Positions 11,913 to 22,785 are shown, counted from the first letter of the stretch. The stretch: DNA of 64,000 bases from Dactylis glomerata (GCA_007115705.1 QXEO01000170.1:434001-498000), one strand, 5' to 3'. The notes: generated from the letters alone by a model not told the origin. Made by a program: numbers and translations.

Positions 11913-12197
11913 GAGCAAGTACAATAAGATTCAGTCAGCAGGCTATAAGAATTAAAGTAGTATATTTGTGCTTAGTTGGAGGTGAGAGAAGAGGAGAGAG
12001 AAGGAGAGTGGGCTCTCATGCAAGAGCCAGCTCTAGCACGTGCTCCTAGGCACTTTAAGAGAGTGAAAGGTGGGCCACATATTAATAAAGTACTACAATT
12101 TCATAACTTACTATTGTACATGTTAGCTCTAAGTTGGCTATAGATGACATGGTATTAGGCTTATAGCCAGCAGCCGACTACACTATTGGAATTGCTC
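11913..12197. mobile_element. Tourist/Harbinger-type MITE, 285 bp
   Basis: The ends GAGCAAGTACAATA and TATTGGAATTGCTC are imperfect inverted repeats flanked on both sides by TAA, the PIF/Harbinger-type three-base target duplication (11910-11912 and 12198-12200). The interior contains AG-rich stretches and no coding sequence. It sits at the junction between the two copies of the duplicated WAK upstream region. Confidence 0.75.
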
Positions 12198-13080
12198 TAA
12201 AGGTGCAGGATTATTTGACTAGGGGACTTGTAGTAAGGTGAGATGGTAACGTCATTGGAAATCACCTTCGGTCAGTTAATGGCCCATGTTCTTGCAAAGT
12301 CGTAGGTATGCATAAAATGACTTCACAAGTATCGAAGTCTTTGGCATCAATTGGCACTAGATATACGGTGGCACTAATAGTTCCAACGTCAAGAGCTCAT
12401 GCATAAGATTCCTCATGTTTCAGGATGCTCTAGTTTCCTTGTTATAGTTCCTTGTGTTCATATTGTTAGGCCCACTTCCTTTCGGTTTCTACAAAGCTGC
12501 TATCCCCTGCTTCTCCCAGAAATTTTCCTCAAAATTTTGCTTTTGAAGCGACCTAGCTAGTATTAGTAGAGGTCAAGGTTCTTGGAGAAGTCCTCATAAA
12601 AGCCAAAAAAACAAGAGCGCCTTAGTTTCTTATCCTAAAGTATGCACCGATAGGTGTACTTTATAGTTCACACATTTTCCTTCGGAATTACAGTTCAGCC
12701 TAACAAAGTCGTTGATTAATTAGGTAGTAATTTACCTATTTTCTAGCGATGTGGCGTTAGTGGCGATATGAATTGGTTCTGTCAATCGCATGCATTTGTA
12801 GCCTGCTTTATAAGTTCAGTATAATGAAATCACAAAGCTGCACTTGCCGCGGCGCAGAACTTCTTGTCTTTCGTTTCTGTAGCAATTCTGGCAACTGCAT
12901 TAGTTCTCCGGATTTGCAACTTCACAGTATTTAACTCAGTCCAAGTGCAGTAAAGAAAACGAAGTGGCGCGCTCTCTAATAAGCAACACATGGCTAGTTG
13001 CTGGCAATGGAAGCAGATATCTCAAAGTCACATGCTCATGGCTGCCAACGCGAGTTTGCAAAAGCTCGTGAGACGGCATC
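12198..13080. repeat. Duplicated WAK upstream region, copy B left part (LINE-free site)
   Basis: This copy matches 6117-6268 followed directly by 10,872-11,830, with nothing at the position where copy A holds the LINE: TGACTTCACAAGTATCGAAG continues into TCTTTGGCATC. The copy is itself interrupted after GCATC at 13,076-13,080 by the 16.7-kb composite insertion and resumes at 29,826. No WAK coding exon is attached to it. Confidence 0.88.
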
Positions 13081-13156
13081 TGTAACGGCCCAGAAAAATC
13101 TTCTTTTTAGATTTGTTTATTCTTTTATTTTATGCATTATCGTGACGTCATGCATC

Positions 13157-13657
13157 ATGAACGTTCTGGGCAGCGGTTACGACTTTGACAGTCTTGGCCT
13201 TTTTCCCTCTGCGGTCTGCGCATTCTGGGCAGTCTTTGGAAAAGTGGCCGGGCTCTCCACAAGTGAAACAAGTCAGATCACTCATGTCCTTGTTCGGCTT
13301 CTTCTTCTTGAAGGTTGTAGTCTTTACAGGCTTGTTGAAAGAGGGCTTGAAGTTCCCTTTGTTCTTGCCTGAGGATTTGCCTTTCTGCTGCACAAAGTTA
13401 GCAATAGCATGACCCTCTCCTTTCTCAGTAGTGTCCTTAACACGAGCCTTCTCCTCAACATCAAGGGACGCTATCAGATTTTCAACTGATATCTCCTGTC
13501 TCTTGTGTTTGAGAGCTGTGGCGAAGTTCCTCCATGAAGGGGGCAACTTAGCGATAATGCAACCCACCACAAACTTATCAGTAAGGCACACTTAAGGAGT
13601 TCGAGCTCTTTGGCAATGCACTGTATCTCATGAGCTTGTTGAACCACAGGAAGATCC
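13157..13657 (-). pseudogene. Copia gag, C-terminal part with zinc knuckle
   Basis: The minus-strand reading frame contains CIIAKLPPSWRNFATALKHK, a basic linker and the CCHC zinc knuckle CFTCGEPGHFSKDC, the nucleic-acid-binding motif of retrotransposon capsid precursors. Upstream it continues (with a frameshift near 13,590) through a segment reading VVQQAHEIQCIAKELELL up to the CACTA insertion site at 13,658. It is the continuation of the gag start at 21,358-21,701. It ends abruptly shortly after the zinc knuckle at the truncated element border. Confidence 0.85.
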
Positions 13658-13682
13658 TTACACTACTAGGAAAACCCTTATC

Positions 13683-13905
13683 TATGGCGCACCAATTTGG
13701 GCTTCCGTGGTGCACCAGTGGTGCGCCACGCATATCAAGCCACTGGTATTTATTACCAGTGGCGCACGCCCACGTGCGCCACGGTTAAGTGTCATATCCG
13801 TGGCGCACCTATGTGGGGTGCGCCACGCATAATACCTGCGGTGCACCCAATCTAGGTGCACCACGGATAGGATGCGCCACTGGCAATTAAAATGGTGCTC
13901 CACTG
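13683..13905. repeat. Left subterminal repeats of the CACTA element
   Basis: GGCGCACC and GGTGCGCCAC motifs recur every 20-40 bp in both orientations (e.g. GTGCGCCACGCATA, GTGGCGCACCTATG), forming overlapping palindromes. In the En/Spm group, such arrays are the binding sites of the TNPA-type protein that brings the ends together. The matching array at the other end is at 20,960-21,330. Confidence 0.85.
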
Positions 13906-14709
13906 GTATGTTTTCTATTTGTATTTTTTTCGAGAATATAGCAGAAATACACAGTATACATCACAAAAATATACAGTATATAGTAGAAATGCAAAGATAT
14001 ACATATCAGTAACACAGGAATTCACCAAAATACATCAATATGAAGTCAAGTGTCGAAAGACATCAATATAAAGTCAAGTGTCAAAATACATCAATATGAA
14101 GTCAAGTGTCGAATCATTACACAAGTTAAGTACAACTTTGATCATTACATAACATATATGGAGTTACATATCACCTAGACTACTATATGAACGAATAGAT
14201 CACACCGGCGACGACGATGAGCAAGATCGAGACCATGATCAAGAACTTCATCCAATTCTTCTTCCACATGTGTCTCCTCTACTTGGAGACCGCGAGCTCT
14301 CTTGTCTTGTACCCTTTGTAGCAGTTGCCGCTGAAGTTGGTCACCTGTGCCTGGCAGTCCTCCCACACTCCTCGTAGACTCCTGGAACCCGACCACTGTA
14401 CACCACGTACCACTTCGCCATCTCTCTATAGACATGTAGTATATATGTTATGCAACGAAAGGAATGACAAAGTGCAAAAACATGCTTGCATGATCACAAA
14501 TACTATGGCAAGGATTCATAAGCCTAGAATAAAACATAGCATGGATGACGATCGATCATATATAAGCAAGTCCAACATCGATCGTCAAGGCATTACGAGC
14601 CTCGGCAAGTTAAGGTTTACACACACATGTCCAACAATAGTTCGGAAACAACACTAGGATAGTAAAGTTTACGATACATCGACCCAACACCGCTAGCTAG
14701 CCACAGACA

Positions 14710-15356
14710 TCATGTAGTCCTCACCGGGAATGGGCGCACGCCCTCTCTCATCATGAACGTCCTTGTGTCGCGCTGCCTGTCGAGGCGTCCTTCGATCTCG
14801 CGGTTAGTCAACGCTACGCCACAATGCATGATCCCGCCGGTTGAGTCGACGTCTTCATGAAGGACTTGCGCGATCTGAGTCTGGATGCGCCAGAAATCTT
14901 CCATAAGGTCTGCATCATCGATCGCCGCAAACTTTTCGGCCCATGGTCGAAGATTAGATGGTAGCGCCCTGATCCGCGAATCCCGGACGATCCCCTTCAG
15001 GTGATGGAGGGCGTAGAAGGCCTCCTTCACACTGCCAGGCGGCTGCTTGACGCATGGAAACTTTGTCTGGTGCATGAAGATATGCTTGCCATTCTTGACT
15101 CTCTCGCCACCCTTGGTGAATTTGCCCCCCTTGTCGGCGTAGATTTTAGAGCTTCATCGAGCACACTCTTGATTCGGCCATAGTTCTTCATCGGCTTTGT
15201 TTCACTCGATGAGTCAAAGTACGTCGCTTGCGACCACCTTGGGCAAATGGATATGAGTGAGCAGTATATGCCTCTGCGCAGCACAATTGAAAAATAAATT
15301 GTTGTAAGAGGACCAACCGGAGAATCTAAGAAAGAAGTTTTCACGGCGGTGTTCAC
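14710..15356 (-). pseudogene. Ulp1-like cysteine-protease tail of the CACTA ORF2, frameshifted
   Basis: The minus strand has HILL, then after a frame change ICPRWSQATYFDSSSE (the His and Asp positions of a C48/Ulp1-type fold). A later block reads KFPCVKQPPGSVKEAFYALHH, where this family normally has its catalytic Cys after the PPGSV motif; here the expected position is KEA. A C-terminal region of about 120 residues rich in charged residues follows to 14,710. The part is broken by frameshift and probably inactive. Assignment to Ulp1 rests on motif order only. Confidence 0.55.
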
Positions 15357-18300
15357 TTACTCGGGAAAGCAAGGCAGAAGAATGGAGTCGATGGTCGGGT
15401 TCTCCACAAAGATATTCCCAAGGTACTCCTTCACCGTTGCCCGGTCCGCCTCGTTCACCAAGGCAACGTCACGCATGAAGTAGGGGTCTACTATCACGAT
15501 GCCCTTGGTCTTCTCCCTCTTCGCCTTCAACGCCATATGAAGCGTGTATAAACGGACCAAGTTATAGTCCAGGCGGTTGGAGTGCAGCAGATTATAGATG
15601 TCCTCGTACCGCACGAAGAAGATTTCAGCGGGTGATGTATCGACGAAGCCATGGTCCTCCGGCACCTTGATTGTGTAGACCGGGTACCCGGGATTCTTTT
15701 TCTTGGAGAAGGCGCTCCTCGAGATACTGGATGCTGTCGTACAAATTCACGATCGCTCCACCCACGTTGGCGAGCATCTCCTTTGTCAGCATCGGCCGAC
15801 CCGCTATGTGCCTGGGGAAATCACTGGGCTCTTCTTGCACGCCGTCCTCAGCCCGGAGTATCTTCCTCGAAGATGGCTGGCTCGAAGCCTTCTTGCTCCG
15901 GCTATGCTTCCGGCCCTTCTTCTTCTCCTCGACAGGAGCTGTGGATTGCAACTTATCCGGCACAGGAGCAGCGGATTTCAGCTGCTCATCGACCGCCTTG
16001 TGGAGTGTGGTGTGGCTGATAACATTGGCCAGATTGGGTTGTGTGGCTACGGCTTCCGGAGGCGTCTCCTGAGAACCGTCGCCGAACCGCAGACGTTGCG
16101 TGCATGACAGGGGACGACCGGCTTGTTGACCACGGGAGGCTGGATCTCCAAGAGGAGGCATGTAGATTTCTTCGTTGGCCCCGATGTCGAGGAAGCCATC
16201 AATTTCATCGCGGGGATCATCGCCGCGGTTGGGTGGAGCGTCGTCCATGTGCTCGGGTGGAGGCGACGGCGTGTGCGCGGCTAGCTGCTGATGCCTCTTG
16301 GTGGCGGGGACGAACACCGGTGGCCGTGTCTTTTTAGCGGGGGCAGCCACGGGGCGCTGATCATCCTTTGCAAGGCGAATCTGTGACTTTGGCCATAGCA
16401 AGGGCCAGCCGACGCAACCTCTGAGAGAGTAATGCTCATCGGCTCCATGAGGTTGCATGGGAGGATCAACGCCTTCGCAACCCTTCAAAGGACGCACCAG
16501 GGCGACCCTGAACATGCCAGCAGGGATGGGCAAGTTGTGCATCAGGGGGTTCTTCGGATGGCATATGGTACCCTTGCCTACATCCTTCAGCACGCCGTTC
16601 ACATAGTGCAGCAAGGTGCAACTAGTGTCCTGCGGGAGAACATGTTGGGCATCATTATCAGATGGTACTCATCAAAAAAGACGGCAGAGTATGAAGTCGA
16701 GCCTACGATTAGTTACCTTGGTAAGGGCGTCAAGGTCGGCTAAGGTGGACACGCGAGGCTGCGTGGGCTGCGGTGGAGGCGGCGGCTGCACGTTGGTGTT
16801 GGGCGGCGGCCGCGTGTTGGTGTTGGGCTGCGGTGGAGGCGGCGGCCGCGTGTTGGTGTTGGGCACCGGCGCCGGCTGCGCGTTGTTGTTGTCGGCGGCC
16901 AACGGGCTCAGCCCCGCGAAGGGGTCTGCCGATGGGTAGGAGGGCGGGGTCACCACGTTCGGCGACACGTGTTGTGCCGAGTTGCTGCCGGACACGCTGG
17001 GCCCCGGTATCGGCCCAACTCCACCAGCGGCATTCCACGCCACTAGACCCTCCCACAGTTGAGGAGGAATGACCTGGCGCAACCTTGCTTCGAACTTCTC
17101 CTCCATCTGCGCCGGCAGCGCGGCCACTTGCGCCTTGAGATCTGCAATCTCCAGCCTCTGCGCCTCCTCCACCTTGCTTCTTCTCTCCTTTCTAGCCTTT
17201 GATTCCTCTTTGAAGTGGATGCCGACTTTCGTGGTCAGCCCAAAGCCGGAAACACGCCCAGCGGACGTCATCTTCTTGTGCTTGGGTCTCTTCTTCATAA
17301 TATTCGTCGCCCTGTTGAAAGGAGTGTCCCAAGGCTCCGATTACCCTTGGGTGGAGCAAGCTGCCTCGGCGGCTATTTCAGCTTCCTGCAAAAGGATTCA
17401 TGAACCCAATTAGAATCATCGGTTCATTATTGATTGCAAATCGACTTGAGATCCGCGGTAATTTGCTTACCACAAGTTTCTCAAACTCTTGCACAGCATT
17501 CGCTGAGGTTTTGAATTCCTTTGTCTTGGGGCACAAGTAGTAGCGGGCCCGCACAAAGTTCCGGACTTGCGGGTCCATGAATTTATCGAACATGTTGGGC
17601 TTGCCAAGATGAATAAGCTCGGCGTCCTCCTTGTCCCACACTTCCTGGATTCCTCTGTAACCGCCACTCCCAAGACGGTGGTGACCTAAGTTCTGTTCAT
17701 ACATCTTCTTCCCCAACGCCGATAGAGCTTTGAAGGTATCGGTCTCCAACTCCTCCTTGAAAAGAAGATAGTCGTCGTGATCTAGAAGTGGCTCATGCTT
17801 CTTGATCTCTTCCCAGCTTTCGTCCTTGTCAATCCGCTTCTTCAACTGGGTTCTCCAGCTAGCCAAGGCCGTGCTCATCTTCGTAAGGGCCTGCTGGTTC
17901 ACCTTGTTGTCTTTGAGGTTTAGGTTCTTGTACTCCACCGGGAAATCGTATCGCTCGTGAAGCTTCTGTAGTAGGAGCTGCACAAGATGCGCATTGCCAG
18001 GATCTCAGAGGTTCCTCGTGTTGATCGTCATGGTCTCCCGCACGATGCAACCGATCTGCGTCCCGTATCCCATGGCAAGGGCTTTAGGCTCCACGGGTAC
18101 ACCATTTTCATTCACGGCGGTGAAATCCTCGCGTTTTGTGCCAAGCGTCGGCGGGTTCCGATCCTTCCTGATGGCCTTCTTTTTCTTAGCAGCCGGGGCA
18201 GATCCACCATCGGTGGTGTCATCCTCGGCGCCATCGGTGCGCTCGCCGCCAGCATCGATGGTGGCATCGGAGTCTCCGTCTTCTTCTCCACCCTCGGAGT

Positions 18301-18511
18301 CTCCGTCTCCACCCTCAGAGTCTTGCTCTCCACCCTGATCATCTCCACCTCCGTCTCCGTCCATGACGTCTATTTCCTTCTCCTCGGCCGCCCTCTGGGA
18401 TTGCATCCAAAATGGCAAGTTGGCCGCCCGGGCTTGTTCTTCGACACTCATTTGGTTAGAAGGGCCAGCGCCGTCGTTGACGTGTCCGGTCGACATGTTT
18501 GCACTAAACAA
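15357..18511 (-). pseudogene. CACTA ORF2 (TNPA-like accessory protein), multi-exon, decayed
   Basis: Exon 1 (about 18,495 to 17,471) starts at MSTGHVNDGAGPS and has an acidic glycine-rich stretch and a helical segment. It carries one TGA at 18005-18007 where CGA is expected (NL*DPGN) and ends at a GTAAGC donor. Exon 2 (about 17,385 to 16,717) starts EAEIAAEAA after a TTTGCAG acceptor and has a TAA near 17,345. It contains KKRPKHKK and a proline/asparagine-rich repeat of PNTNTRPPPP type, and ends at CCAAG|GTAACT. Exon 3 (16,629 to about 15,360) includes LLHYVNGVLKDVGKGTI, a basic GRKHSRSKK run, and, after a frameshift near 15,710, VPEDHGFVDTSPAEIFFV. Members of this group bind subterminal repeats. 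The splice sites are good, but at least two nonsense codons and one frameshift make it a pseudogene. Confidence 0.75.
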
Positions 18512-19559
18512 AAGGAGAAAAATGTTTAGTACAACAAAAAATCGATCGGAAAATTCGACAGCACCTCCCCTATAAATGGCTACCTAGGAGTGCCTATTTC
18601 TCACCGAAACAGAAATCAATCAACATTTCGGGAGTAATAGGCACTCATTTTCAAAAACCTGTAAATAATTCACACAAAAAAAGCACAAAATGTGCCTTTC
18701 CAACACACAGTTGTCGACAACATGTCGACAACATGCTCACAAATTCATCATCAAAGATTCATCATCACAGTAAAAAGTTCACAGATTCACTTCGGTTCAG
18801 CATGTCAACAACATGCTCACAGAAACATGCTGTCAAGTTCTAAATAGGAGCAAATTTCTAAATAGGAGCACAAAAACATGCTCACAGAAACATGCATGTC
18901 GACAGAACATCATGAGCAAATTTCTAAATAGGAGCACAAAACTCACAGGGCAGTCAAGTTCTTAATGCTAGAATTTTAGTACATAAACAAGTTTCATTGG
19001 CTAGAATAAAATTGCACAAGTATGGAGTGAGCAGAATACATTGAAATGCTGCAAAACCAATCATACAGAGATAATCATACAATGTGCACTTGGAATCATA
19101 AATAGAACACACTGAACAAATACGAATATTCATGGAGAACATCCAGGGCGTGTAGTGCATTTGATATCCCTTACACTTGAAATGAGCACAGTGGATGACG
19201 GAATTAAAATCAACTAACTAGTTCCCCTCAAGTCCCACCAATTATTCAGAGAGAATTATTTCAATTTGATTATCTAATTTTATCTCAAAATTGTTCACTT
19301 AGCAAACAAAATATCTAATGCAAACGTTATACTGTGGGAGCATTGAGCAAAATGTTCGAAGCATGTTTGAAATGCGTCGCCGTCGAGAAACGCGAATCAA
19401 AATCACACAAAGAACAGAGCAAGAAGAAGAACGGCGCAATGCGCACGCATACTGTACCGACGGACGGGCGGACGTACCTCCTGCTTGACGCCGAGGTGTC
19501 GGGGAAGAAGCGGGGCGCGGCCGTCGGCCCTGGCCGCGAGCAGGAGAGAGGACACGGGG

Positions 19560-19790
19560 AAGAAGAGGAGCGCGGCCGTCGTCGGGGAAGAAACGGGGCG
19601 CGGCCGGTCATCGTCGGGGAAGAAGAGGGGCGGCGGCTCCAGGGAGAAGAAGAGGGGTGACAGCTGTCATCGTCGTCGGGGAAGAAGAGGGGCGGCGGCT
19701 ATCATCGTCGTCGGGGAAGAAAAGGGGTGGTGGCTGTCATTGTCGTCGGGGAGAAGAAGAGGGGCGGCTAGGGTTTCGGCCGGGGGGATC
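19560..19790. repeat. GGGGAAGAAG minisatellite inside the CACTA element
   Basis: Imperfect tandem units containing GGGGAAGAAGAGGGGCGGC and GTCATCGTCGTC repeat about five times over this span. The stretch lies between the TNPD remnant and the ORF2 gene and is strongly purine-biased on the plus strand. No coding role is inferred. Confidence 0.7.
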
Positions 19791-19851
19791 GAAGAGTGAG
19801 GCGCGTGTGAGAAAAAGGCTGGGGCGAAACATTTTACCCTAAGTGTAAGAT

Positions 19852-19925
19852 ATGCGTGGCGCACCCCTCAGAGGTGCGCTACGGTTAAGTTATGCGTGGC
19901 GCACCATATCGAGGTGCGCCACGCA
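19852..19925. repeat. Internal cluster of CACTA subterminal motifs
   Basis: Four motifs of the GTGGCGCACC/GGTGCGCCAC type lie here as two inverted pairs (GCGTGGCGCACC ... GAGGTGCGCC), over 1.4 kb from the nearest element end. They could be a relic of an older end or an internal binding cluster. Confidence 0.6.
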
Positions 19926-19973
19926 CGTCGATGTATACTTCAAAAGGAGCCGAACTCCCATCTAGACAACAAC

Positions 19974-20056
19974 CTCCACCTAGCCTAGTGGTTCTAGACG
20001 GTTCGCGCGCTGGCTGTTTGGGCGAAGTTCCAGGTTCGAACCCTGGACCTCCCACC
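19974..20056 (+). other. tRNA-like sequence with Pol III A and B boxes (SINE or tRNA relic)
   Basis: TAGCCTAGTGG at 19981-19991 fits an A box and GGTTCGAACCC at 20033-20043 fits a B box; 5-bp CCAGG/CCTGG arms form a T-stem with the loop TTCGAAC. A T-rich run (CCCTTTTTTG) follows about 10 bp later, as in Pol III terminators. The 5' acceptor strand does not pair with the 3' ACCTCCC, so a functional tRNA is unlikely. A tRNA-derived SINE head or a captured relic is more likely. Confidence 0.4.
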
Positions 20057-20269
20057 CTTTTTTGTTTTTACAAAAACTGTATTTCACAAAGTTTAAAATT
20101 ACTATATTGCAATAAATAATATTTGCTTATTCTAAAAATAATAATTTTTAAATAGTACGAGTTATATCATATATATGATCATTGTTACAAAAAACCAAAA
20201 ATCATTATTATGATTGTTCCTCCAAAAAATGACACATGTTGTCCGATGTCGATTCCGAACGAGCTACCA

Positions 20270-20905
20270 TCATCGACTCGTCACGATCTTCTTGCCCTTC
20301 TTCGTCGCGGTTGAATAATTGAGCCCGAAAATATGGGGATTTCTTCTCGTGTACGGGCATCCTTTAGCGGGTAGGGTGGTCTTCCTTCTTCCAGCGGCAT
20401 CACTAGGCCTGTCGAAGTACTTATCAAATTCCTCTTCTATCTTGGAATCGCCGTACTTGTCGAAGTCTTGCTCGGTGGCCGCTCCCTCCATTCGTCCGAT
20501 GATGCTCCTTTTTCCCCTCCTAACGACAACGCGGCTAGGCCTTACCGGGTCGGTAATGAAGAAGCACTGATCAACCTGGCTCGCCAGTACCCATGGCTCA
20601 TTTTTTGCCTGGACGTTCGCGCTGGATTTGGCTTCGGGTATGACCATGGTGGTGAAGTACCGACCTTCTTTTTCGACGTTCTTGGCCCATCTGACCCGAA
20701 ACATCGGCATCTTCTCTCCACAGTAGTTGAGTTTCCAGATCTCCTCGATCCTCCCAAAGAACCTTTCATTGACGGTGGATTCCTCGTCCGCGTAGGACAG
20801 CATCGTGACCCCCGAGTTCTGGTGTTCGCTGCTATGGACCTTTTTCTCGGTGTAGAATGTGTAACCATTGATGTCGTACGCCTGATAGGTCCTCACGTTC
20901 ATCGC
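20270..20905 (-). pseudogene. CACTA transposase (TNPD-type) C-terminal remnant, DUF4216-like
   Basis: The open frame reads MNVRTYQAYDINGYTFYTEK, then GRIEEIWKLNYCGEKMPMF, RVRWAK, and PWVLASQVDQCFFITDP. This is the order of blocks seen in the DUF4216 region at the C terminus of plant TNP2/En-Spm transposases. A charged tail follows and ends at 20,270. The larger N-terminal and catalytic portions (transposase_tnp2, DDE residues) that should lie toward the right end are absent: only about 430 bp of subterminal repeats separate this fragment from the terminus. The frame preceding MNVR reads through the subterminal repeats and is not real protein. The element is therefore internally deleted. Confidence 0.8.
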
Positions 20906-20959
20906 GGTGGGGGCTTGGAGTGGGAGGTAGGGGGGTGGCAAATTTATGGTGGTAGGTAC

Positions 20960-21330
20960 GACATATCCGTGGCGCACCTCAAAATGGTGCTCCACAGATA
21001 TATATACCCGTGGCGCACCTCTAAGTGGTGCTCCACGGATATGTCTGCCACCTTTTCCAGAGGGTGGGCCCACACATATTCGTGGCGCATGTATATGTGG
21101 TGCGCCACGGCTATCCACACTATGCGTGGCGCACCCCCAATGCATGCGCCATGGATATGGGGGCCTGACACCCCAGGCCCTGGTGCTCGGTGGGGCCCAC
21201 TTATCCATGGCGCATCTCCTTTACGGTGCGCCACGGGTACGATGATATCTGTGGAACACCTATATGTGGTGCGCCACAGATACTTATCCGTGGAGCACCG
21301 AAACTTAGTGCTCCACAGATAATGGGCCCA
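20960..21330. repeat. Right subterminal repeats of the CACTA element
   Basis: At least ten copies of GTGGCGCACC, GTGGAGCACC or their complements occur in both orientations, partner to the array at the left end. The last ones lie within 60 bp of the terminal inverted repeat. The motif CCACAGAT/ATCTGTGG is an additional recurring palindrome. Confidence 0.85.
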
Positions 21331-21357
21331 TGGATAAGGGTTTTCCTAGTAGTGTTA

Positions 21358-21701
21358 GTCATCTTAAAATCATGAAAGCTCTCCATGATGTACAGTTCAC
21401 TGCCAGCATCTGCAGCACCAAACTTGGCGTCCAGTGCGTCCTAGAGCTCCTTCCCGTCTTTTATGTGCATAAACACATCACACAAACGGTCAGCAAGAAT
21501 GCTCAGAATGCATCCCACAAAGATAGTATTGGCTTCCTCGAACTTTTTCTGATCATCCTCAGACATAGTTCCTTCAGGTTTGTCTTTACTAATCTGGAAC
21601 ACTTTCATCATGGTCAGCCAAAGCTCAGCCTTATACTGCCACCTCTTAAAATGCACACCGGTAAATTTATCCGGCCTCAGTGCATCGGTAAAACCAGCCA
21701 T
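21358..21701 (-). pseudogene. Copia gag, N-terminal part
   Basis: The ATG at 21699-21701 opens MAGFTDALRPDKFTGVHFKR, the typical start of a Copia gag (UBN2-type) polyprotein. KRWQYKAELWLTMMKVF and a region ending LCDVFMHIKDGKEL follow. TAG at 21441-21443 replaces the tryptophan expected in ELWDALDAKFG; the frame then runs on to the TTA target duplication of the CACTA element at 21355-21357. The remainder of gag is at 13,157-13,657, showing that the CACTA element inserted within this gene. Capsid precursor function is known for the family; this copy is inactive. Confidence 0.85.
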
Positions 21702-22249
21702 TGATAATTTAGGAAATTGCCTATAATTAGGTTTTTGGATTGTTGGATAATTAGGCACAATTTCCATGAGTAATTCCAGAATATTAGACATGATAACAGC
21801 AGCTACTACCACATGTAACTCGAACATACTAGATGTACTAAACAACAAGATGAACGAAAATAAGTAGCAGCTAAACATGTACTCGTAGAACATGATGAAC
21901 AGACGAACAGCAGTAGACCGCACGTACCATTTGTTTGCAGATGTAGTCATTGCAGTAACGTTATTGATAACAACATTGGAGAAGACCGGTCGAAAAAGAC
22001 GGCGATGAAGACGGCGGTAGGCAGCACCGCCCGACTTGGATGAAAGACGACCCATGATGAAGAACTCGAGCAGTCGTGCAGAGCACTTCCCAAAAACCTA
22101 ATTCGCCCTCTCCCGTACAGGATCGCAAAGGCGAGTGGTTCCGGAGACCTGCTCTCCCATTCGCTGGTGCACGCCGGCGCTCGGGGTGGAGTAGACTATG
22201 GAGGTGGTGCAAGCAGCGAGAGGTGGCAAAACCCTAGATCGATTTTAGG

Positions 22250-22777
22250 TGTGTGCGGCGGTAGCCGGGCAAGAGTTTATATAGGCGGCGCAGCGGAGTA
22301 ACCCTAGGCAACATGGGCCACGCCCACGTCGCACGCCCGAGTCGGTTACAGCAGCCCACGATCCGGGAGCGACCCGAACTGGCTAGCTGTGACGCGTCCG
22401 TCAAGGACTCGGTCAAACGCTTGGTTTTCCTGTGCAGCAAAAAGATAAGCTCGGCTCAATTCCGCAAACCACAGCGCGCGCGCGTCGTGACGTGTCGTGT
22501 CGAGACGAGACGAGCGAGCGAGGAGGAGGAGGAGGAGCGCGCGTGTGGCACTTCTCTTCTCACTCACTTACCAAGTGGTGCAACACCCCACCTTATATAT
22601 TGGTCTACATCTCTTCCAACTTCTCATGTGGGACTAAACTTAGCTCCCACCTCTTGCCTTTATGCAGCCAAAAACTTGGGATGCATGTCACATGGGCTTA
22701 CATACATGGACTTTGAGATTTCTAGGAATTTCTAAAATCTATTATGGGCTCATATGAAAAGACCCAATATTTCAACG
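22250..22777 (-). repeat. Probable 5' LTR of the Copia-type element
   Basis: Read on the minus strand the segment starts at the element border, has TATATAAGGTGGGG near 22,590, GC-rich low-complexity DNA with GAGGAGGAGG/CTCCTCCTCC near 22,510-22,535, and a second TATATAAACTC near 22,275. No second LTR copy exists in the window, so the inner border and the primer-binding site could not be fixed. Confidence 0.5.
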
Positions 22778-22785
22778 CATGCATC

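Larger units (their letters stand above)
13661..21354 (-). mobile_element. CACTA (En/Spm-type) DNA transposon, 7.7 kb, non-autonomous
   Basis: Perfect 22-bp terminal inverted repeats begin CACTACTAGGAAAACCCTTA (left end at 13661; right end, reverse-complemented, from 21354). TTA target duplications lie at 13658-13660 and 21355-21357. Both ends carry dense subterminal copies of GTGGCGCACC and its complement. The genes read leftward: a TNPD (transposase) C-terminal remnant, then a TNPA/ORF2-like gene with an Ulp1-like tail. The catalytic part of the transposase is missing, so the element could move only if helped in trans. Confidence 0.95.
13157..22777 (-). mobile_element. Truncated Copia-type retrotransposon (5' LTR, leader and part of gag), interrupted by a CACTA element
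   Basis: On the minus strand the element starts near 22,777 with CGTTGAAATATTGGGTC (probably an altered TG start). It has a promoter-like TATATAAGG block near 22,590 and a TATATAAACTC block near 22,275, then a leader, then gag. Protease, integrase, reverse transcriptase and the 3' LTR are absent; the left end stops inside gag. The 8-bp word CATGCATC occurs at both borders (13149-13156 and 22778-22785), suggesting a target duplication around an already truncated copy. Confidence 0.7.

Noticed and set aside
19560..19790. Repeat array considered as a CRISPR-like array.
   Set aside because: Units are adjacent without unique spacers; this is a eukaryotic minisatellite.
19974..20056. Calling a functional tRNA gene.
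   Set aside because: The acceptor stem does not pair and the D-arm is irregular, so only a tRNA-like sequence is reported.
20906..21322. Long frames on both strands at the right CACTA end.
   Set aside because: They read through GTGGCGCACC subterminal repeats; the peptides only reflect the repeats.
13661..21354. Calling the CACTA element autonomous.
   Set aside because: The catalytic portion of the transposase is absent and the remaining genes carry nonsense codons and frameshifts.
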